DNA of 64,000 bases, from the NCBI GenBank assembly GCA_025506515.1, contig CM046451.1:72243599-72307598 (forward strand), given 5' to 3'. The position numbers and the translations under genes were made by a program. The notes beneath the pieces were generated by a model. That model made no database searches and was not told the origin of the DNA. It worked only from the letters and a program-made list of their open reading frames with translations. The stretch is from Flaveria trinervia (Eukaryota; Streptophyta; Magnoliopsida; Asterales; Asteraceae). Below, piece after piece: positions 56,525 through 64,000 of this stretch (position 1 is the first letter of the stretch; each line of letters opens with the position of its first letter).

Positions 56525-57951
56525 TAACAGTAACAGTAACAGTAACAGCAACAGCAACAGCAACAGCACAGCAACAGCAACAGCAACGTAACAGTAACTG
56601 TAACAGTAACAGTAACAGTAACAGTAACCGTAACAGTAACAGTAACAGTAACAGTAACAGTAACAGTAACAGTAACAGTAACAGTAACAGTAACAGTAAC
56701 AGTAACAGTAACAGTAACAGTAACAGTAACAGTAACAGTAACAGTAACAGTAACAGTAACAGTACAGTAACAGTAAGTAACAGGAACAGTAACAGTAACA
56801 GTAACAGTAACAGTAACAGTAACAGTAACAGTAACAGTAACAGTAACAGTAACAGTAACAGTAACAGTAACAGTAACAGTAACAGTACGTAACAGTAACA
56901 GTAACAGTAACAGTAACAGTAATAGGAGTAACAGTAACAGTAACAGTAACAGTAACAGTAACAGTAACAGTAACAGTAACAGTAACAGTACAGTAACGGA
57001 AACGGTAACGGTAACAGTTAACAGTAACAGTAAGTAACAGTAACAGTAACAGTAACAGTAACAGTAACAGTAACATAACAGTAACAGTAACAACAGTAAC
57101 AGTAACACTAAAAGTAACAGTAACACTAAAAGTAACAATAACAATAACAGTAACAATAACAATAACAATAACAATAACAATAACAATAACAATAACAATA
57201 ACATAACAATAACACATAACAATAACAATAACAATAACAATAACAATAACAATAACAATAACAAACAATAACAATACAATAACAATAACAATAACAATAA
57301 CAATAACAATAACAATAACAATAACAATAACAATAACAATAACACAAAACAATAACAATACAATAACATAACAATAACAATAACAATAACAATAACAATA
57401 ACAATAACAATAACAATAACAATAACAATAACAATAACAATAACAAAACAGTAACAGTAACACCATACAGAACAAACAGTAACAGTAAAGTACCCTAACA
57501 ATAACAATAACAATAACAATAACAATAACAATAACAATAACAATAACAATAACAATAACAATAACAATAACAATAACAATAACAATAACAAACATAACAA
57601 TAACAATAACAATAACAATAACAATAACAATAACAATAACATAACAATAACAATAACAATAACATAACAATAACATAACAATAACAATAACAATAACAAT
57701 AACAATAACAATAACAATAACAATAACGTAACAGTAACAATAACAATAACAATAACAATAACACTAACAGTAACAGTAACAATAACAATAACAATAACAC
57801 TAACAATAACAATAACAATAACAATAACAGTAACAGTAACAATAACAGTAACAGTAACAGTAACAGTAACAGTAACAGTAACAGTAACAGTAACAGTAAC
57901 AGTAACAGTAACAGTAACAGTAACAGTAACAGTAACAGTAACAGGAACAGG

Positions 57952-58011
<60 letters not shown>

Positions 58012-60861
58012 AACAGTAACAGGGAAGGAACATAACAGTAACAGTAACAGTAACAGTAACAGTAACAGTAACAGTAACAGTAACAGTAACAGTAACAGTA
58101 ACAGTAACAGTAACAGTAACAGAACAGTAACAGTACAGTAACAGTAACAGTAACAGTAACAGTAACAGTAACAGTAACAGTAACAGGTAACAGTAACAGT
58201 AACAGTAACAGTAACAGTAACCCTAAAAGTAACAGTAACACTAACACTAACAGTAACAGTAACAGTAACAGTAACAGTAACAGAACAGTAACAGTAACAG
58301 TAACAGTAACAGTAACAGTAACAGTAACAGTAACGTAACAGTAACAGTAACATAACACTAAAAGTAACAGTAACACTAAAAGTAACACATAACATAACAG
58401 AACAATAACAATAACAATAACATAACAATAACAATAACAATAACAAAAAACAATACAATACAATAACAATAACAATAACAATAACAATAACAATAACAAT
58501 AACACTAACAATAACAATAACAATAACAATAACAATAACAATAACAATAACAATAACAATAACAATAACAATAACAATAACAATAACAATAACAATAACA
58601 ATAACAATAACAATAACAATAACAATAACAATAACAGTAACAGTAACAGTAACAGTAACAGTAACAGTAACAGTAACAGTAACAGTAACAGTAACAGTAA
58701 CAGTAACAGTAACAGTAACAGTAACAGTAACAGTAACAGTAACAGTAACAGTAACAGTAACAGTAACAGTAACAGTAACAGTAACAGTAACAGTAACAGT
58801 AACAGTACAGTAACAGTAACAGTAACAGTAACAGCAACAGCAACAGTAACAGCAACAGTAACAGCAACAGCACAGCAACAGCAACAGCAACAGCACAGCA
58901 AACAGTAACAGTAACAGTAACAGTAACAGTAACAGCAACAGCAACAAACAGCAACAGCAACAGCAACAGCAACAGTACAGTAACTAACAGTAACAGTAAC
59001 AGTAACAGTAACAGTAACAGTACAGTAACAGTAACTAACAGTAACAGTACAGTAACAGTAACAGTAACAGTAACAGTAACAGTAACAGTAACAGTAACAG
59101 TAACAGTAACAGTAACAGTAGCAGTAACAGTAACAGTAACAGTAACAGTAACAGTAACAGTAACAGTAACAGTAACAGTAACAGTAACAGTAACAGTAAC
59201 ATTAACAGTAACAGTAACAGTAACAGTAACAGTAACAGTAACAGTAAGAGTAACAGTAAGAGTAACAGTAACAGTAACAGTAACAGTAACAGTAACAGTA
59301 ACAGTAACAGTAACAGTAACAGTAACAGTAACAAACTAACAAACAGTAACAGTAACAGTAACAGTAACAGTAACGGAAACGGTAACGGTAACAGTAACAT
59401 AACAGTAACAGTACAGTAACAGTAACATAACAGTAACAGTAACAGTAACAGTAACAGTAACAGTAACAGTAACACTAAAAGTAACAGTAACACTAAAAGA
59501 ACAATAACATAACAATAACATAACAATAACAATAACAATAACAATAACAATAACAATAACATAACAATAACAATAACATAACAATAACAATAACATAACA
59601 TAACAATAACAATAACAATAACAATAACAATAACAATAACATAACAATAACAATAACAATAACAATAACAATAACTAACAATAACAATACCATAACAATA
59701 ACAATAACAATAACAATAACAATAACAATAACAATAACAATAACATAACAATAACAATACAAACAATAACAATAACAATAACAATAACAATAACAATAAC
59801 AATAACAATAACAATAACAATAACAATAACAATAACAAAACATAACAATAACTAACAATAACAATAACAATAACAATAACAATAACAATAACATAACAAT
59901 AACAGTAACAAGAACAGTAACAATAACAGTAACGTAACAATAACAATAACAATAACCAATAACAATAACAATAACAATAACAATAACAATAACAATAACA
60001 ATACACAATAACAATAACAATAACAATACAATAACAATAACAATAACATAACAATAACAATAACAATAACAATAACAATACAATAACAATAACAATAACA
60101 ATAAACAATAACAATAACAATAACAATAACAATAACAATAACAATAACAATAACAATAACAAACAAAAAATAACAGTAACAGTAACAATAACAATAACAA
60201 TAACAATACATAACAGTAACAGTAACAATAACAATAACAATAACACTAACATAACAAAAACAATACCAAAAGTAACAGAACAATAACAGTAACAGTAACA
60301 GTAACAGTAACAGTAACAGTAACAGTAACAGTAACAGTAACAGTAATAGTAACAGTAACAGTAACAGTAACAGTAACAGTAACAGGAACAGGAACAGTAA
60401 CAGAAAAAACAGCAACAGCAACAGCACAGCAACAGCAACAGCAACAGCAACAGAACAGTAACAGGAACAGTAACAGTAACAGTAACAGTAACAGTAACAG
60501 TAACAGTACAGTAACAGTAACAGTAACAGTAACAGTAACAGTAACAGTAACAGTAACACGTAACAGTAACAGTAACAGTAACAGTAACAGTAACAGTACA
60601 GTAACAGTAACAGTAACAGTAACAGTAACAGTAACAGTAACAGTAACACGAACAGTAACCTAAAAGTAACAGTAACACTAACACTAACAGTAACAGTAAC
60701 AGTAACAGTAACAGTAACAGTAACAGTAACAGTAACAGTAACAGGTACACAGTAACAGTAACAGTAACAGTAACAGTAACAGTAACAGTACAGTAACAGT
60801 AACAGTAACGGTAACGGTAACAGTAACAGTAACAGTAACAGTAACACTAACAGTAACAGTA
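53917..60861. repeat. Higher-order mosaic of hexamer blocks, cycles of roughly 1.1-1.4 kb
   Basis: Blocks recur in a fixed order: AACAAT, AACAGT, AACAGC, AACAGT, two to four AACGGT, AACAGT, then AACACTAAAAGT twice, then AACAAT again. AACAAT blocks begin near 53917, 54658, 56051, 57132, 58400 and 59500. AACAGC blocks lie near 55535-55652, 56451-56586, 57943-58010, 58831-58975 and 60408-60455. AACGGT remnants are near 55925-55948, 56996-57014, 59371-59390 and 60807-60820. The AACACTAAAAGT pairs close cycles near 54625, 56021, 57101, 58350 and 59470. No gene is credible here. Confidence 0.85.
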
Positions 60862-61778
60862 ACAATAAAAGTAACAGTAACACTTAAAAGGAAAAAAAAA
60901 AAACAGTAACACTAAAAAGTAACTAGTAACACTAAAAGTAACAGTAACACTAAAAGTAACAGTAACACTAAAAGTAACAGTAACCTAAAAGTAACAGTAA
61001 CACTAAAAGTACCAGTAACACTAAAAGTAACAGTAACACTAAAAGTAACAGTAACACTAAAAGTAACAGTAACACTAAAAGTAACAGTAACACTAAAAGT
61101 AACAGTAACACTAAAAGTAACAGTAACACTAAAAGTAACAGTAACACTAAAAGTAACAGTAACACTAAAAGTAACAGTAACACTAAAAGTACAGTAACAC
61201 TAAAAGTAACAGTAACACTAAAAGTAACATTAACACTAAAAGTAACAGTAACACTAAAAGTAACAGTAACACTAAAAGTAACAGTAACACTAAAAGTAAC
61301 AGTAACACTAAAAGTAACAGTAACACTAAAGTAACAGTAACACTAAAAGTAACAGTAACACTAAAAGTAACAGTAACACTAAAAGTAACAGTAACACTAA
61401 AGTAACAGTAACACTAAAAGTAACAGTAACACTAAAGTAACAGTAACACTAAAAAAAGTAACAGTAACACTAAAAGTAACAGTAACACTAAAAGTAACAG
61501 TAACACTAAAGTAACATTAACACTAAAAGTACAGTAACACTAAAAGTAATAGTAACACTAAAAGTAACAGTAACACTAAGTAACAGTAACACTAAAAGTA
61601 ACAGTAACATTAAAAGTAACAGTAACACTAAAGTAACAGTAACACTAAAAGTAACAGTAACACTAAAAGTAACAGTAACACTAAAAGTAACAGTAACACT
61701 AAAGTAACAGTAACACTAAAAGTAACAGTAACACTAAAATAACAGTAACACTAAAAGTAACAGTACACTAAAAGTAAC
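60862..61778. repeat. 18-bp repeat block, unit AACAGTAACACTAAAAGT
   Basis: About 50 copies at the place where other cycles have only two, after an A12 run near 60891-60903. Frequent one-base A losses. Confidence 0.93.
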
Positions 61779-63196
61779 ATAACAATAACAGTAACAATAA
61801 CAATAACAATACAATAACAATAACAATAACAATAACAATAACAATAACAATAACAATAACAATAACAATAACAATAACAATAACAATACAATAACAATAA
61901 CAATAACAATAACAATAACAATAACAATACAATAACAATAAAAATAACAATAACAATAACAATAACAATAACAATAAAAATAACAATAACAATAACAATA
62001 AACAATAACAATAACATAACAATAACAATAACAATAACAATAACAATAACAATAACAATAACAATAACAATAACAATAACAATAACAATAACAATAACAT
62101 AACAATAACAATAACATAACAATACAATACATAACAATAACAATAACATAACAGTAACAGTAACAGTAACAGTAACAGTAACAGTAACATAACAATAACA
62201 ATAACAATAACAATAACAATAACAATAACAATAACAATAACAATAACAATACAATAACAATAACAATAACAATAACAATACAATAACAATAACGATAACA
62301 ATAACGATAACAATAACAATAACAGTACAGTAACAGTAACAGTAACATAACAGTAACAGTAACAGTAACAGTACAGTAACAGTAACAGTAACGTAACAGT
62401 AACAGTAACAGTAACAGTAACAGTAACAGTAACAAGTAACAGTAACAGTAACAGTAACAGTAACAGTAACAGTAACAGTAACAGTAACAGTAACAGTAAC
62501 AGTAACAGTAACAGTAACAGTAACAGTAACAGTAACAGTAACAGTAACAGTAACAGTAACAGTAACAGTAACAGTAACAGTAACAGTAACAGTAACAGTA
62601 ACAGTAACAGTAACAGTAACAAGTAACAGTAACAGTAACATAACAGTAACATAACAGTAACAGTAACAAGTAACAGTAACAGTACAGTAACAGTAACAGT
62701 AACATAACAGTAACATACAGTAACAGTAACAGGAACAGGAACAGTAACAGTAACAGTAACAGTAACAGTAACAGTAACAGTAACAGTAACATAACAGTAA
62801 CAGTAACATTAACAGTAACATAACAGTAACAGTAACAGTAACAGTAACAGTAACAGTAACAGTAACAGTTCCAGTAACAGTAACAGTAACTAACAGTAAC
62901 AGTAACAGTAACAGTAACAGTACAGTAACAGTAAGTAACAGTAACAGTAACAGTAACAGTAACAGTAACGTAACAGTAACAGTAACAGTAACAGTAACAG
63001 TAACAGTACCAGTAACAGTAACAGGTAACAGTAACAGTAACAGTAACAGTAACAGTAACAGTACCAGTAACAGTAACTGTAACAGTAACAGTAACAGTAA
63101 CCAGTAACAGTAACAGTATCAGTAACAGTAACAGTAACAGTAACAGTAACAGTACAGTAACAGTAACAGTAACAGTAACAGTAACAGTAACCTAAC
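61779..63196. repeat. Mixed AACAAT and AACAGT blocks, next higher-order cycle
   Basis: AACAAT 61779-62147 and 62190-62325 with a few AACGAT units (near 62292-62310), then AACAGT 62326-63196 with AACAGG units near 62728-62740. AACAGC is missing in this cycle. Confidence 0.85.
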
Positions 63197-64000
63197 AGTA
63201 ACAGTAAAAGTAACAGTAACAAAAAGTAACAGTAACACTAAAAGTAACATAACACTAAAATAACAGTAACACTAAAAGTAAGTAACACTAAAAGTAACAG
63301 TAACACTAAAAGTAACAGTAACCTAAAAGTAACAGTAACACTAAAAGTAACAGTAACACTAAAAGTAACAGTAACACTAAAAGTAACAGTAACACTAAAA
63401 GTAACAGTAACACTAAAGTAACAGTAACACTAAAAGTAACAGTAACACTAAAAGTAACAGTAACACTAAAAGTAACATTAACACTAAAAGTAACAGTAAC
63501 ACTAAAAGTAATAGTACACTAAAAGTAACATAACACTAAAAGTAACAGTAACACTAAAAGTAACAGTAACACTAAAAGTAACAGTAACACTAAAAGTAAC
63601 AGTAACACTAAAAGTAACAGTAACACTAAAAGTAACAGTAACACTAAAAGTAACAGTAACACTAAAAGTAACAGTAACACTAAAAGTAACAGTAACACTA
63701 AAAGTAACAGTAACACTAAAAGTAACAGTAACACTAAAAGTAACAGTAACACTAAAAGTAACAGTAACACTAAAAGTAACAGTAACACTAAAAGTAACAG
63801 TAACACTAAAGTAACATTAACACTAAAGTAACAGTAACACTAAAAGTAACAGTAACACTAAAAGTAACAGTAACACTAAAGTAACAGTAACACTAAAAGT
63901 AACATTAACACTAAAAGTAACAGTAACACTAAAAGTAATAGTACACTAAAAGTACAGTAACACTAAAGTAACAGTAACAGTAACACTAAAAGTAACAGTA
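63197..64000. repeat. 18-bp repeat block, unit AACAGTAACACTAAAAGT, runs off the window
   Basis: About 44 copies up to the right edge, with one AACATT variant roughly every several hundred bases (63476, 63813, 63902), which suggests a longer duplicated segment inside the block. Confidence 0.92.

Noticed and set aside
48068..64000. Telomere or interstitial telomere array
   Set aside because: The units (AACGAT, AACAGT, AACAAT) do not match TTTAGGG or other plant telomere repeats known to me on either strand, and the array starts inside an LTR.
48068..64000. CRISPR array
   Set aside because: No spacers of unique sequence, 6-bp units, and a plant context.

Overview
This window looks like intergenic, transposon-filled DNA from a flowering plant. 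I see no host gene in it. The LTR retrotransposons use plant-type initiator-tRNA-Met primer sites (TGGTATCAGAGC). They are mostly Ty1/copia elements with long polyproteins plus an extra open reading frame (called aORF here) between RNase H and the 3' LTR. From memory, that extra ORF resembles proteins predicted in large numbers from daisy-family genomes, where they are often mislabelled 'synaptobrevin/longin-like'. I therefore favour Asteraceae, with moderate confidence; no search was possible.

Layout. (1) Bases 1-43160 hold a minus-strand copia element called CD, broken by younger insertions. Its aORF and a motif-rich spacer are at 1-2159, the rest of the spacer and one gag-pol core (C) at 17201-23500, and a second gag-pol core (D) at 23500-24397 plus 36788-42408. 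Its primer site and 5' LTR lie at 42409-43160. Cores C and D are joined head to tail with no LTR between them. (2) Copia-A (minus, 2160-17200, LTRs about 870 bp) sits in the CD spacer and itself carries a 2.6 kb solo LTR (10823-13409) with a perfect 5-bp target duplication. (3) Copia-B (plus, 24398-36782, perfect duplication CTGAT) sits in the D reverse transcriptase and is the best preserved element. (4) The CD 5' LTR abuts the aORF tail and 3' LTR of a same-family plus-strand element, copia-E (43161-46530). Then come a 64-bp reverse-transcriptase relic and the tail and 3' LTR of copia-G (46607-47445). (5) All of this lies beside the 3' end of a Ty3/gypsy chromovirus: integrase tail and chromodomain 47461-47847, polypurine tract 48010-48022, LTR start about 48023.

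(6) Fifteen bases into that LTR the sequence turns into hexanucleotide satellite that fills the remaining 16 kb. First is a nearly pure AACGAT array of about 5.4 kb. After it comes a mosaic of AACAAT, AACAGT, AACAGC and AACGGT blocks plus an 18-bp unit (AACAGTAACACTAAAAGT), arranged in repeated cycles of roughly 1.1-1.4 kb. The very long dipeptide 'ORFs' here are artefacts, because the minus strand of these hexamers has no stop codon in any frame.

Two patterns stand out. One is the layered satellite seeded inside an LTR. The other is that each copia family carries its own short, dyad-like motif scattered through the LTR and the spacer next to the aORF: CTTC(C/G)GAAG in A, CTGAAG/CAGTAGTT in B, CA(G/T)TCG..CGA(C/A)TG in CD/E/G. 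This suggests a family-specific regulator and binding-site system. Nearly all coding regions carry frameshifts or stops. Boundaries without visible LTR ends or stop codons are approximate.
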